NCBI GenBank assembly: GCA_012934845.2
Contig: WNNJ02003650.1
Location: 1-64,000, forward strand
Direction of reading: 5' to 3'
Source of the DNA: Pomphorhynchus laevis
Taxonomy: Eukaryota; Acanthocephala; Palaeacanthocephala; Echinorhynchida; Pomphorhynchidae
Length of the DNA stretch: 64,000 nt
Shown here: one piece after another, positions 21,932 to 32,945 of the stretch
Position numbering within the stretch: the first letter of the stretch is position 1
Layout: each line of letters starts with the position of its first letter
Translations under genes and position numbers: made by a program
Notes under the pieces: generated by a model
Seen by the model: only the letters and a program-made list of their open reading frames with translations
What the model was told of the DNA's origin: nothing
Database searches by the model: none

Positions 21932-22393
21932 TTATTCGTTGTAGGGGTAGGATGATGGATTTTGGAGAATTGGCGAAAAGGCTAAGGCAGTAATCGATTT
22001 TAGGGAAAAGAAGCGATGAAAGAAGAGACATACAAGAACGGAAGTCGATAAGGGGCGGATACGGCGGATGTCACGGAGAATTAAGTTAGATGAGCGGACC
22101 TTGTCACGGACGAAGGGTTTAAGGGAAAGGTGATCATCGAAATGGAAGCCTAAGAAAGTGAGATTGTGGACTATGGGGATGATCGATGAGGCAAAATATA
22201 CAGTGGGAGGAGATATGTTTGGTTTACGGGGGAGGATCCACATTATTTTGGACTTTTCGGGGTTTAGAACGAGATGGAGATTGGAGAGACGTTTGTAGAT
22301 AGAAGAAAGACAGTTGGAGGCAGAAATGCCGATATCGTGTATGCGATGTGCGGGTGCATGAGCATAGATTAGAATGTCATCGGCGTATTGCAT
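21932..22393 (-). pseudogene. Family B RT core and thumb (B-4)
   Basis: Starts at the catalytic MQYADDILIYAHAPAHR and continues LHLVLNPEKSKIMW, FLGFHFDDHLSLKPFVRDKVRSSNLILRD. It is preceded on the same strand (22395-22500) by CGVPQGSVLGPLLFSLL and LGDLSPFI in the adjoining reading. All three catalytic Asp positions appear present in this copy. The post-RT part continues in the frames at 21693-22031 and 21554-21871. Confidence 0.88.
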
Positions 22394-22673
22394 GACCTTA
22401 AAGGAGTAAGGTTTGATAAACGGAGATAGATCGCCAAGCAGAAGAGAGAAAAGCAGGGGACCTAGGACTGAACCTTGTGGGACCCCGCAAAAAATAGGGA
22501 TGGGAGGGGAGGATGATGAATTAGAACAGACGCGAAAGGAACGGTCGGATAGATATGAGGCGAACCATGCTACAGAGGAGGAAGAAAAGCCGTAATCATA
22601 ACGAAGGCAAGAAAGGAGGACGGAGTGGTCGACAATGTCGAATGCGGAGGAGAGGTCGAGGGAGATGAGAACA

Positions 22674-23072
22674 CTATATAGAAGCCTTGTCTCGAGAAAT
22701 GAGTAAGTCGTTGTACACTTTTATGCATGCGATTTCTGTCGAGTGATTAGAGCGGAAAGCGGATTGGAAAGGAGGGTACAGATTGGATGAGGAGAGATAA
22801 GCGTTGATTTGTATTAAGATGAGGCGTTCTAAGAGCTTTGAAAGAGTAGGGAGTAGTGAAATGGGGCGATAGCTAGAAGGAAGGGAGGGGTCGAGCGATT
22901 GTTTCTTAAGGAGGGGACGAACGATTGCGGATTTCCAGTGTGAAGGGAAGATACGACTGCGGATGGACGAGTTAAACAAGGTTGTGAGAAATGGGGATAT
23001 CGATGAGCATATAGATTTTAATATGTGGGTAGGCACGGGATCGGCAGGTGAGGTTTTGTTGGGCAAGGACAT
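22674..23072 (-). pseudogene. Family B RT N-terminal part (B-4)
   Basis: Frame of 132 codons spanning TSPADPVPTHILKSI (the pre-RT GPD-like block), SHWKSAIVRPLLKK, SSYRPISLLPTLSKLLERL (RT motif 1) and YPPFQSAFRSNHSTEIA (motif 2), ending at RDKASI just before motif A. All are standard CR1/L2 RT motifs. The motif A frame (DLSSAFDIVDH by translation of the next frame) follows after a frameshift near 22670. Confidence 0.87.
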
Positions 23073-23620
23073 GATAACAGATGAGACTTCGAAAGGTGAG
23101 ACAGGGAGAAGATGAAAGAGTTCCGGAAGGATGAGATTAGACTGGGCAGAGTGCGATAGAATAGAGACCGGGGTGTGAGAGAGCAGCGTGGATACTTTAG
23201 TCTGGAGAAATGACGAATAATCATTGGCATTGATGTCGCACGGCGAAGAGGAACGAGCAAGGATTGAGTTAAAAGTATGGCAGAGAGTCTTAGAGTTGAA
23301 TGAAGTGATGATTTTTTGCTGCCAGAAGAAGTTGCATTTAGTACGTAGTAGGTTTAGATGAGACCGGCGAAGAGCAAGATAGGAATCACGGAAAGACGAA
23401 TTGATCGAGCGGAACTCACGTTTAAGAGAGCGGTGATATACTCGAAAAGCATGGCGGGTCGACGCTTTGAGAGTAGGCGTTGGATGTCAAACCATGGGGC
23501 ACGGTGCAAGCGACGGTGTGGGTGAGACTTGAAGGGTAAGAGAATATCTAGAATGGATGTGAGTTCAGAGTCGAAAAGAAAGGCGAGATCGTGAGGAGAT
23601 GAATATGTTATTGTGGGTAA

Positions 23621-24097
23621 TTATAGAGACGATTTGAGTAAGGCAGAGCGGAGAAGGGAGAGGTCAAGATTTCTCCAAGGGCGACGTAGGATTGTAGGTG
23701 TGTGAGGAGGGGTGTGTTTGCGAGCGAGATCAAGGGTGATAAGAAAGTGATCGTATAAACCAGGATCAGAGATGAACAGTGAGGTGTGGGCAGCAAAATG
23801 ATCGGGGACAGCGATGATGTCGAGTGCCCCGCCAAGTATATGTGTGGGGGCAGTGGAGATTAGTTTGTAATTGTAGTTGGATAGAATGTTTATGAAGCGG
23901 ATGGAATCTGTGGAAGAGGGGCGGTCTAGGCGGATATTAAAGTCGCCTAGAACGAGTGAAGGGATTGAGGACAAAGAACAATGAGAAAGGAGGTCAGCGA
24001 GTTTGGTAAAAAATAAGGCTGTAGGAACTGATGAACCAGGACGGTATACAATGGCGAGATCTAGAGTGATCGGGTTAGAATAACGACAAGTGAGCAA
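23621..24097 (-). pseudogene. Family B endonuclease, middle part (B-4)
   Basis: Frame of 158 codons with LDLAIVYRPGSS, SLVLGDFNIRLDRP (metal/phosphate-binding GDFN at about residues 51-54), HILGGALDIIAVPDH and SDPGLYDHFLITLDLA. The catalytic SDH is YDH here, while the copy at 39.05 kb keeps SDH. It leads into the linker. Confidence 0.85.
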
Positions 24098-24199
24098 TTC
24101 AAAAGAGCAAGAACTGAAAGGGGGATTGATTTTGCGAAGAGACGCGGGGTGACGCGCGAATGCGACGATGCCGCCATTATTAGAGGATTTAGAAGGGCA

Positions 24200-24451
24200 T
24201 TAGCTGAGGGGGCGGGCGGATTCGACTAGGGAGCAACCGGCGGAGAGCAGACGGCGAATGGAAAGGTCGTCGGAATCTGAGTGCCGGGATTCGGTGAGGC
24301 AGAAGAGATCGATGGATTGCTTGGTGAATAGGTTGATGATAAGATCGGATTTATTGAGAATAGATCTAGTGTTGAGGAGACCGAGGCGGAAACCGTGTGC
24401 TGTGGCGAAAGAGACTAGTGGAGAAGACACATAGGAGAGATGGAGCGCCAT
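24200..24451 (-). pseudogene. Family B endonuclease N-terminal part (B-4)
   Basis: Begins MALHLSYVSSPLVS and reaches GLLNTRSILNKSDLIINLF and DLFCLTESRHSDSDD. These correspond to the NxRS and (T)ET/ES motifs of CR1/L2-group APE endonucleases, where the Glu binds the metal ion. The ORF1/ORF2 boundary is just upstream. The frame stops at LVESARPLS, where the intact element should continue into the segment at 24190-24100. Confidence 0.82.
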
Positions 24452-24574
24452 CGAATTTTTGGACGGGTGTGAACAACTTGAAAATTTCCGTCTATGTTTC
24501 GGATTGCGAGTGATGTTTCGCCGTTTTCCTCGCGACGGCGTTTTTCGATGCGGGCTGAAGAGATTTGAGCGATT

Positions 24575-25030
24575 TCAGAATGGGCGCGATTGGGTAAAAT
24601 TCGAGTGGTTGAAGATGACATGAGTTTGAATCGTTGAGAGAGGACAGAACACGCGTGAGAGCGATGCTTGAAAACAATTTTTAGGAGGGGGCTGTGAAGT
24701 ATTAGATTGAGAAGATTTGTTTAGACGGATGAATGCGACAGGAGAAATGTCCTTGAAAAAGGATGGTTTATCCGCAGGGACAATAGACGAGAGGATGGAT
24801 CTGAAGGCGGAAACATCGTGGTCCAGACGTGCTTGTGGAGATAAGGAGTTAGAAGGCGTGATATTAGTAACAATGACGCAACGATCGCGAGAAGCAAAGC
24901 GCTTCCGTAAAGGAGGACGACTGACGTGAGTAGGTGAGATCACGATAGAAGAGCTGGCAGTTGACGATTTGGAGGGATTTGGTTTGACGACGGGAGACAT
25001 AGAGGATAATGATAATAAAGAGGGTGGCAA
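24575..25030 (-). pseudogene. Family B ORF1 (N-terminal part)
   Basis: Frame of 151 codons beginning MPPSLLSLSSMSPVV. It is Ser/Pro rich for the first 45 residues, followed by RKRFASRDRCVIVTNITPSNSLSPQARLDHDVSAFR, compatible with a small RNA-binding fold. Then come ADKPSFFKDISPVAFIRLNK and a Ser/Gln-rich stretch. Fragments of the same protein are seen in B-1, B-6 and B-7. It ends by frameshift, and its continuation (KNAVARKTAKHHSQSET) lies in the frame at 24492-24677. No zinc knuckle is seen. Function is inferred from its position as ORF1 of a LINE. Confidence 0.7.
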
Positions 25031-25200
25031 GCGATGCGATTTGGTTGAAATTGGTTGTGACTCAGCGGAGTGTGAAATATTGACAATTGTGAATGTTCAT
25101 GAGTCTACGAGAAGTAAAATTAAAACGACGCCGTTTTTATGTGGTTTCTGCACGGCTGCTAAATTAGCATTACTATTCAACGTCAATTCGAAGGATCGGC
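24985..25200 (+). pseudogene. C-like ORF1 N-terminal fragment
   Basis: In the frame 24969-25292, residues 29-68 read EIGCDSAECEIL, later TTPFLCGFCTAAKLALLF. This parallels VQCDSDDYQRW and GSFMCGFCASLRIQ at the start of family C ORF1 at 26.0 kb, including the C-D-S and CGFC spacing. It is therefore a diverged PHD-like ORF1 start, into or beside which copy B-4 has landed. The initial 25 codons belong to antisense B-4. Confidence 0.6.
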
Positions 25201-25294
25201 CAGCCAGTGCAACTATATCGAGAAATGTTATTGAACCAGTATTGGCGTATTTAATCCAAAACAAAGTAAAAGTCATACAGATAATTTATTAAAT

Positions 25295-25515
25295 TGTCTA
25301 AATGTGATCGGATTTCGCATTTGAAACACGCATTGAGGTTGATTGACATATATGAATGGTCAGATGATTTTGCGAGAAAGGAGCAGTCACAAGGAAGGAG
25401 CGGAAGCCAAAAGAGATAGAGTAGTTTGGGACATAAAAGAAAGAAATTACGGGAACGCAAAGAACAGTAAACAGGACGAGAATTGTCGAGAAAAGGAAGT
25501 GGTTTTTATACATGA
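25295..25515 (-). mobile_element. LINE family Bd, copy Bd-2 (3' coding scrap)
   Basis: The minus strand matches the Bd-1 C-terminal region in two frames: RSRNFFLLCPKLLYLF, LPCDCSFL, HMSINLNACFKC and the TAAATGTGATCGGATTT end. It is short, frameshifted and lacks the terminal hairpin. Confidence 0.7.
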
Positions 25516-25554
25516 AATTGATTTTCGTACCTGAATGGTTTTTATACCTGAAAT

Positions 25555-25660
25555 TAATTTATAACACCAAAATCACATAATGACACCTAAATCACATAAT
25601 AACACCAAAATCACATAATCACATAATCACATAATAACACCAAAATCACATAACAGTTAT
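25555..25660 (+). repeat. Tandem repeat of ATAACACCAAAATCACAT type
   Basis: Five to six imperfect units of a 20-base motif AACACCAAAATCACATAAT(G/A), with an internal ATCACATA triplication. It lies at the inferred 5' end of element C, so it may be its 5' UTR repeat. Confidence 0.85.
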
Positions 25661-25794
25661 GGATATAACTTTTCTAGCAAATTACAAGTTTGAACTTTTT
25701 TGGCTTCTTAATAAACTACTTACAATAAATAACATACAATCTAAAGTAAATACAATAACAGATACTCGGTTTTACGATTACTTCAACACTATAT

Positions 25795-25868
25795 TACTAC
25801 GATTTTAACGTTTACAACGATTACATCGATTACATCGATTACAACGATTACTTTAACGATTACTTTAA
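25795..25868 (+). repeat. Tandem repeat of (T)TACAACGAT / TACATCGAT type
   Basis: A run of 9- to 14-base units based on ACGATTAC, with TACATCGAT twice and ACTTTAACGAT twice. It is in the C 5' untranslated region, just before ORF1. Confidence 0.85.
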
Positions 25869-25970
25869 CGGAAGTATATCTATATTACGTTAAAATAAGT
25901 CTTGGTTATTAAAACTCTTACAATTAATATATACAATTAATATACACATTTTGATTGTTTTCGTACTATT

Positions 25971-26823
25971 ATGAAGAACAAGAAGGTTAAATCTACAAGT
26001 TATCAAGTACAATGTGACTCTGATGATTATCAACGCTGGTCGACTATTACAATCGCTACTGATTCAAATGATAATTCTAGTGGGTCATTTATGTGTGGAT
26101 TTTGCGCTTCCCTGCGCATTCAATCACTAGAAGAGGAAATAAGTGTTTTAAGAATAGCAATTCAAAATATAAATCATTGCCAGTGCAACATGAATTCCAA
26201 GGATGCATTAACAAATACATTCAATAACAGCACTCCTGTTTTATCAAATTCAACTGTCCATTCTAGTGGGTCAATTGTAAATGTTCACAACAAGAGACTC
26301 AAAGTAAGCGATTGCATAATGGATCAGTGTACAACAGGGAATGAGATATTGCAAAATTCCACTAGCAATCATCATATCAATCAAATATCCAATATTACCC
26401 TACAAACTCACTCTACACGGGTATGGAAGAATATTAAAGGACGTCATTTTCGAAGTTTATCCAGTATTAGTCAACAAAATTTGCAACTTGACTGCAAACT
26501 TGGTGGACCCAACTGTAATGATCATTCTAGGATATTAATTCAATGTCTAAATCGTCAGTGATGGTTGCAAATGTCGGAGAATTTTCCGTACATAAAATAG
26601 GAAACGGCCAGAATAAAGAACCATAAACACAACCGATTAAAAGGTCAAACTACTAAAATCTTTAAGGATCTCAGCATTCAGGATCGTAAGATGCGATATC
26701 AAGCTTGGGAAGAGCTAAAGACTAGGAATGCTTCTGGTGAAAAGGACTTGACAATAAGAAATTTTCGTGTGGTTCGAAGAAAGCCATTTGTACGTTGGAA
26801 TCCAATCGGTCCGTTAATTGCTT
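25971..26823 (+). pseudogene. Family C ORF1 with PHD-like start and coiled coil
   Basis: The first frame (25971-26561) has Cys15, Trp23, then CGFC at residues 42-45, recalling the second half of a PHD finger. A leucine-rich amphipathic stretch follows (SLEEEISVLRIAIQNI, residues 50-65), suggestive of a coiled coil. Then comes Asn/Ser-rich sequence. After the stop at 26559 the ORF1 ending can be followed at 26660-26823 in another frame: SIQDRKMRYQAWEELK, DLTIRNFRVVRRK, ending before TAG. PHD-like ORF1 proteins are known in CR1-group LINEs, where they are thought to bind chromatin or nucleic acid; that role is inferred here. Confidence 0.72.
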
Positions 26824-27541
26824 AGGTATTGATACATCCTCGTTAGATATATTTCCTACTGGACTATCTATAAACTCAAGAACCAGTAAATGTTCAACTC
26901 CAATTATTAACGTCGCTTACACAAATATTCGTAGTATAGTATCAAAGATTGACGAATTTCGGAACAGATTCTTTACATATAAACCTCAAATAATTGCAGT
27001 TACCGAAACTTGACTGAATCATGATATTGATGATAGTATGGTAGCTGTGGATGGATATTATATCATCAGGGTTGATCGTAAAGTACGACGAGGAGGCGGT
27101 GTTGCACTTTATGTCGATCAATGTATAGGTGTTGACGATTTTGAATGTTATACTGACACATATGGTACTTGTGAACTGATGGTGGCGAGTCTATCCCATG
27201 TAAGAAATAAAGTTACTATTGCACTATGTTATAGATCTCCATGTAGCTTCGTTCTCACTAAGGAATTCTCAGATATTTTGACAAAGGCAGCAATGGGTGA
27301 CCGGTTCCTCTGTTTAGGAGACTTCAATATTTCCAGCATCAATATGGATGATCCTCATTCAGGAATAACATCTTCTAATAAACTAGATCATGACTTGTGG
27401 AATTTTCTGTTAGATAGCCTACTTCTTGTTCAGCATGTATCAGCACCAACTAGGATTATGAATGATCAAAGTTCTTTGTTGGATTTAATCTTATCTAAAT
27501 CATTAACAGATGTGCGTGACATTATGCATGGCCACCCATAG
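26795..27541 (+). pseudogene. Family C APE endonuclease (two frames)
   Basis: INVAYTNIRSIVSKIDEFRN (NxRS motif) and IIAVTET are followed by TGA at the position where CR1-group proteins have Trp. The frame then resumes with LNHDIDDSMV, RGGGVALYVDQ and CYRSPCS. The metal-binding region LCLGDFNISSINMD is at about residues 88-101 of the second frame, and PTRIMN...SLLDLILSK follows. After MHGHP a one-base loss hides the catalytic SDH, which is readable as GVSDHCVLL at 27540-27567. The enzyme would nick target DNA; it is broken by two lesions. Confidence 0.87.
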
Positions 27542-27561
27542 GAGTTAGTGATCATTGTGTA

Positions 27562-28437
27562 TTGCTGTTTCACTTCTCATGGATTTCAAATAATATTATT
27601 GACGAAGTCGAAACTAAAATCTTTAAGCATTGTTGGTATCGTGCGGATCAGTGTAAAATTCTTCAAGCAGCATCGACTATGAACTTTGTAGGCGCTAGCG
27701 ACGATGTTGAAGATTGTTGGAAGGTTTTCCGTTCAGCAATGTGTGAAATAATAGAAAAATACGTTCCTACCAAGATCGTGCATAAAAATAAAAAAGTGAA
27801 TCTTCCGTGGTTTAATAGAGAACTTAAATCAGAACTAAGACGAAGAAACCGACTGTTTAAATTAAGCTGCAAGGACAATACTTATCGACAGGAATACGTT
27901 AATTGTCGTAACGTTTTCGAAAAGCTTAAAAAATGCAAAAAATTTAACCACGAAATGACAATAGCTGCGGACTTTCATAGTGCACCAAAACGATTTTGGG
28001 CTTACATACGTAGAAATAGGACAATTCCTCCTGCGATTTCGTCTCTTCGTATTAATGATAACTTTATCACATCGCCTCAAGATGTAGCCGACACGTTTGT
28101 GTCGACTTTTCAACTCGTAACTAATAACACAGAAATTAACCAGCAATCTCGTGTAAGCCATTCACGAAGTTATTTTGATGTTACTACCGAGGAGGTTTAT
28201 AGTGAGTTAAATTCTTTACGACATTCATCACCTGGTCCGGATGGATTACATCCCCAGATACTAAAGATATTATCTACATTTATTGCTTCACCGTTAGCTT
28301 ATTTGTTTCAACTATCACTAGCTAAGTCAATTCTACCATTAGATTGGAAAATCGCCACTGTAGTGCCAGTCCACAATAAAGGAGATCGTCACAATCCTGA
28401 AAATTATAGAGCAATAAGCCTTACAAGTGTCGTATGA
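27562..28437 (+). pseudogene. Family C linker and RT motif 0-1
   Basis: Frame of 291 codons. NLPWFNRELKSELRRRNRLFK (residues 75-95) and FHSAPKRFWAYIRRNR are typical linker words of CR1-type ORF2. SSPGPDGLHPQILKIL begins the RT N-terminal extension, and IATVVPVHNKGDRHNPENYR is motif 0/1. It ends at SVV followed by TGA, where sister proteins usually have Cys, so a single substitution separates it from the next frame. Confidence 0.88.
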
Positions 28438-28440
28438 AAG

Positions 28441-29703
28441 ATGTTAGAGCGCATATTGTATCGGCGATTACTATCCTATCTTGAATCATCGAACTTGTTA
28501 GATAATTCGCAACATGGTTTTCGTCCTGGTCGTTCTTGCATGTCTAATCTTTTATGTGCACGCGAAGCATGGGTTGATGCAGTTGCGCAGGGTAATGCAG
28601 TTGATGTCGTGTATTTCGACTTCAGTCGGGCCTTTGATAGAGTTCCCCACAATATGTTGATTGAGGCTCTTGCAGATTACGGAATTGAAATTCCTATTAT
28701 TCGATGGATTCACGCTTTCCTATCTGATCGTTCTTTCAGAGTTCGAGTTGGAAATTGTCTATCTAGACCGTCAAATTTATCAATGGGTGTTCCTCAGGGA
28801 TCGGTGTTGGGTCCATTATTATTCGTCATATTTCTGAATAGTTTGCTACGCTCTCTAAAATGTAAAAAATTAGCATTCGCGGATGATCTTAAAATATGGA
28901 ATGTCATAACATGCCATGCCGATATGCAACACTTACAAGATGACATAAATATGGTTAATAGGTGGAGCGAACTGACCGGAATCATGATTAACATTACTAA
29001 ATGTGTCCACCTCAGATTTGGTCGTAGTGATTTACCAAATGATTATTCTATTTGCGGTGAGATTATTCCCACAAATTCGTACACAAAAGATCTTGGGATA
29101 ATTGTTCAGAATTCGTTTAAAACCCACCTCAATACTGAAAATATATGCAACATGTCGAGAAAAATTATTTACATGATCAAAAATACCTTTAGTTCGCTTC
29201 CACCGTCTCAGTTCTCACTATTATATAAGGCGTTGATCAGACCAATCATTGATTATGCTTCGCCGGCGACTTTTCCTTCTACGCGTGGTGAAATAAACCA
29301 ATTAGAAAAGATTCTTCGCCGATTTTCCAAGCTATGTTCTGGTCTTCGGAACATCGCCTACTGTGATAGACTAAGCCAACTAAATATTACTTTAGTTTAC
29401 AAGAGATATGTGTACAATGATTTATTACAGTTATGGCGAATGATCCATGTCTTTCCTGGTTATCCATCGGAATCCGTTATTCTAAATGATCGCCCGAGCC
29501 ACAGAGGACAATCTTTATCAGTTGTTGTGCAATCACACGGGAAATGTCATAGATACTTGCGATTATCTCACAGAGCGGTAAACCTATGGAACCGATTGCC
29601 GAATTCGATCGTGTCTATGACACAGTACAAATCTTTCCAGAATGCGCTGAGCATGTGGATAAAAAGAGAAGATTCTTTGCAGGAAATATATAACTATATG
29701 TGA
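28441..29703 (+). pseudogene. Family C reverse transcriptase and C-terminal region
   Basis: Uninterrupted 420-codon frame, the longest clean RT in the window. Motif 2 is QHGFRPGRSC (residues 24-33), motif A is VVYFDFSRAFDRVPH (56-70), motif B is MGVPQGSVLGPLLF (115-128) and motif C is AFADDLKIW (145-153). Motif D is ITKCVHLRFG, and the thumb has YTKDLGIIVQ. The post-RT region has LLYKALIRPIIDYASP and later RAVNLWNRLPNSIV, typical of CR1/Jockey-group ORF2 endings. All catalytic Asp are present. The true protein continues upstream through the TGA at 28435. Confidence 0.93.
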
Positions 29704-29840
29704 CAATTTATTATTTCTGAACTACTTTTTTCTTTCTTTTTTCTTTCTTTTTTCTTTTTTTTCTTTTCTTTATATTGTGATCAGACAAAATGACTCTTTA
29801 TGTGTCAAAGTCTTGTAATAAATAATAATAATATTTACGA

Positions 29841-29984
29841 TATTATTATAACAAACAGCAACAAATGAGCTACAAACTCGTGTCGCTTACAAAACAATAA
29901 TAAAGCATCATCAAATAAGGAATTCAATCAAAAAGAAGTCGCAAATTCCTTCTCTCGGCTTCGATGGCTTTCTTTATAGCAGCA
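29841..29984. other. Short spacer
   Basis: AT-rich sequence between family C and copy B-5; nothing recognised. Confidence 0.5.
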
Positions 29985-31555
29985 TAAATCCCCATGATTA
30001 TTCTTCATTTGTTCAGACCAAAGTATTCACGTTGCTCTATCACAACCCCGTCTCCATTTCATCTCAATGCTACTCGCCTCGCCTCATCCTGCCGGAAATC
30101 TTTAATCTTCTCCCTGTCTCACTTGCCGAATCTCATCTGTCATCATGTCCTTGCCAACAAAACCTCACCTGCCGATACCCTGCTGAACCCCATACTTAAA
30201 TCCATATGCTCATCGACATCCCTTTTCCTCACCATCTTATTTAACTTTTCTATTCGCAATCGTATCTTCCTTCACACTCGAAATCCGCCATTGTTCGTCT
30301 CATCCTTAAGAAACAATCGCTTGACCCCTCCTTAAGAAACAACCGCTCGACCCCTCACTTCCTTCCAGCTATCGCAAGATTTTACTTCTCCCTACTCTTT
30401 CCAAGCTGTTAAAGCGCTTTATCTTAATACAAATCAACGTTAATCTCTCTTCATAAAAATATGTATCCTCCTTTCCAATCCGCTTTTTGTTTTCTTGGTA
30501 TTTTAAAAAGTTCAAATAAATCAGCCACCACTCCCATCCCTATTTTATGCGGGGTCCAATTAGGTTCAGTCCTAGGTACTCTGCTTTTCTTACTTCTGCT
30601 TGACAATCTCTCTCCGTTTATAAAACCTTACTCCTTTAACGTCATATAATACGCCTATGACATCCTCATATATGCTCATGCACCCGCCTAACGCATACAC
30701 GATATCGCAATTTCTGTCTCTAACTGTCTTTTTTCTATCTACAAACGTCTCTCCCATCTTAGTCTCGTTCTAAACCCAGACAAGTCCAAAATAATGTGGA
30801 TCATCTCTCGTCAACTTAAAATATCTCCTCCCCTTGTATCTTTTGCCTCATCAATCATCCCCATAGTCCACAAAATCACTTTCTCAGGATTCCTTTTCGA
30901 TGATCACCTTTCCTTTAAACCCTTACTCTGTGACAAGGTCCGTTCATCTAACTTAATTCTCCGTAACATCCGCCGTATCCGCACCCTTATCGACTTCCAT
31001 TCATATATGTCTCTACTTCATCGTTTCTTTTCCCTAAAATCGATTACTGCCTTAGCATTTTTGCCAATTCTCCAAAATCCATCATCCTACTCCTACAACG
31101 CATCATCAGCTTCGCCGTTCGAGTGCTCCTACGTCACCGTCGGTTTGATCACACTTCCTGTATATCTTGCCCGAGTCTCATGGCCCACCATCCACATCCG
31201 CATAGAACTCCGCCTTCTTCTCGTAACTTTTCGTAGCATCGATGTTTGATCCCCATCGTTCATCAACCCCGCTTTCTTACACGACATTCGCCCCCATCTC
31301 TCTATCACTGCGTTCCCGTAATTCCTTCTTATTACACGTACAAAATTACTCTAACAACTACGGCTTCCAATCCTTCCCTGTCGCCGCTCCACTCGCCTGG
31401 AATCAGCTCTCTCGACTTCCGCCGCGCTACCACCTTTATTACATTTAAATACGGCCTCCGTCCCCAACTTCTCGACACATGATTTAGGTTTTGTTATTTT
31501 CTTTGTAGTCATGCAAGAGTGCTCCGGTACGCATTTACCATATAAAAATAAATCT
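29985..31555 (+). mobile_element. LINE family B, copy B-5
   Basis: 5'-truncated copy starting in the pre-RT linker. SPADTLLNPILKSICSS is near 30165, RT motif 1 around 30340-30430, motif B (CGVQLGSVLGTLLF) near 30550, and the catalytic region reads YAYDILIYAHAP near 30650, where the first Asp of YADD has become Tyr. A block of about 300 bases containing RT motif A is missing: the reading jumps near 30500 from FQSAF to the SSNKSATTPIPI segment. The post-RT region reaches 31482 (LLDT) and a degraded tail follows to 31555, where it touches the RTE fragment. Confidence 0.85.
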
Positions 31556-31786
31556 TTTTTTATCAACAAATCTTAAATTAGAGAAATTCGGAATCATGCG
31601 TGACCCTTTACGTAACAGGTTTTTAATGTAATGGGATTTCCTATGCACGAATCCGTATTGGTTCGGTTCTATATTTACGATCGTTTTCAGTCGGTTGTCG
31701 AGCTTTCGCTCGGATATTTTCATGAAATGGCAGAGTATGCGGATTAAGCGGAAGCTTAGGCAATCGGCAATATCGCATTTGCCCTA

Positions 31787-32501
31787 TCAAATATGCACAG
31801 TCGTACTTGTCCTCCTTGATTCTAGAATCTCGCAATCAGCAGCAATCTTGTTAAATAGGTCTGCGATGATGACAGCGCCATCGCAACCAGGCAGCTTCGA
31901 CATTTCTATCGGAATGTCCACTGGGGTCGTTGCTTTCCCGTTTTTCATTTTTCTGAGGGCAGCAGCTACATCCATTTCACTAATGTTTGGCACAAGTCCC
32001 AATAGGAAGCTGCTGCACTGATGATAGGCGAGTGGGATAATTCTGTGTTGCAAATGCTGGCAAATGCTCACTCCAACAGCACATGATTTCGGGCGGATCT
32101 TGTAATATTTGATGGTCAACAATATGTATGTAATTGGTTTGGTCGACGTCCAGTGTCGCGCATTGTCGAGATTTACTGAAGCGATAAATTATATTTGCAC
32201 TACCCGCCTTGTCGAGGTTGGTGTATAACTTGTTATAATGGGTCGCCTTAGCTTTAGCTACCGCTCGCTTTGCATCTATTTTCTTTTTGTGATGACATCG
32301 GTAGTCCTCGATGTCGCCACTTCTTAAAATCCATTTTATTTTCTGTGACAATGCGTTGCAAGTCTTCATTCCACAGCCAGACTTATTTATCAATGAAGCG
32401 TGTTCCATGTGTCGTTTTTCCAAGTACCTTGCATGCAACTTATTGTATATGTTTTGTTCCACTATTAAAAAGGTTAGTCCTCGAATGATTGGGGTCGACA
32501 T
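31787..32501 (-). pseudogene. RTE linker and RT start
   Basis: Two overlapping frames. The first (31980-32501) has DIEDYRCHHKKKIDAKRAVAKAKATHY and ANIIYRFSKSRQ, followed by the DVDQTNYIHIVDHQ pre-RT segment. The second (31787-32122) has NISEMDVAAALRKMKNGKATTPVDIPIEMSK, the GPDxIPxE-type block at the RT entrance, and the partner-strand segment ISERKLDNRLK plus NQYGFV at 31600-31690 supplies motif 2. Frame changes are near 31990 and 31790. Confidence 0.83.
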
Positions 32502-32702
32502 TCAGTTGATCAAAATCTGTTTACATTTTATTTTCATGACCATTATGTCTCCACCACTTTATGTAGGTAGGTCGTCTTAGACACTCGTTGATGTTGTCCA
32601 ATATCCATCTTCAAGTCCATGACAAGAAGGATATGTTGCGGAATGATATTTTCGGATGGCATGCCTTTTCATCAACCAAGAGCTTGAAATATTTTTTTCA
32701 TA

Positions 32703-32945
32703 TTACCTAGTAATCGATCTGGTTTGACCGGCTGCCACTGACGTAGGTGATAAGATAGGGTCATCTTTTTTGAAAAACGTATTTGTAACAGCTAGGTCGC
32801 GCATCTCCGCACAATCTAGGATTCTCACCCCATTGGTGTTAAAGGTGACATAGACCTCACCTTCGTGTTGATATTCATATCCGTCAAGTAATTTCCCAAC
32901 GTGACCATTTAGATCGCTGCCGATCAGCAGGTCGTCATTTAACAC
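32703..32945 (-). pseudogene. RTE endonuclease, central part
   Basis: Frame of 80 codons: LLIGSDLNGHVGKLLDGYEYQ, then GVRILDCAEMRDLAVTNTFFKKDD. It corresponds to the GDLNGHVG and LVVTNTxFxK blocks of RTE endonucleases; the metal-binding DLN is intact. The N-terminal part (QE motif) is in other frames at 33210-33395 and the SQIDY block is destroyed near 32710. Confidence 0.85.

Larger units (their letters stand above)
21495..25035 (-). mobile_element. LINE family B, copy B-4 (nearly full length)
   Basis: Longest family B copy, containing ORF1, the endonuclease with its N terminus, linker, RT and 3' tail with a perfect terminal hairpin (GCGTGC-CAGC-GCACGC at 21507-21522 on the plus strand). 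The domain order on the minus strand is ORF1 (25030 to about 24430), endonuclease (24451 to about 23600), linker (to 23060), RT (23072 to about 22150) and post-RT (to 21554). It is broken by several one- or two-base indels. Its 5' edge abuts a plus-strand C-like ORF1 fragment. The intact YADD and SDH region make it the best representative of the family, but B-4 itself reads YDHF at the SDH position. Confidence 0.92.
25560..29840 (+). mobile_element. LINE family C, nearly complete (CR1-like)
   Basis: Repeat-bearing 5' region, ORF1 (25971 to about 26823), ORF2 (26795 to 29703), then a pyrimidine-rich segment at 29730-29775 and an AATAAATAATAATAATA end near 29835. ORF2 contains an APE endonuclease, linker, RT (FADDLKIW) and a CR1-type C-terminal region, with no RNase H. 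The visible lesions are an ORF1 stop/frameshift near 26561, TGA at 27011, a one-base loss at about 27538 and TGA at 28435. It is the least damaged element after E. It sits between Bd-2 and B-5. Confidence 0.88.

Noticed and set aside
21741-22595. Plus-strand open frames rich in Glu, Lys and Arg within B-4.
   Set aside because: They are antisense shadows of the Ser/Arg/Leu-rich B ORF2 and recur in every B copy.
27011-28437. TGA in family C at positions where relatives carry Trp and Cys, hinting at a changed genetic code.
   Set aside because: Other elements here contain all three stop codons and frameshifts at random, TGA also appears in place of Gly in element E, and the two C positions would need different meanings. 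Ordinary decay explains it.
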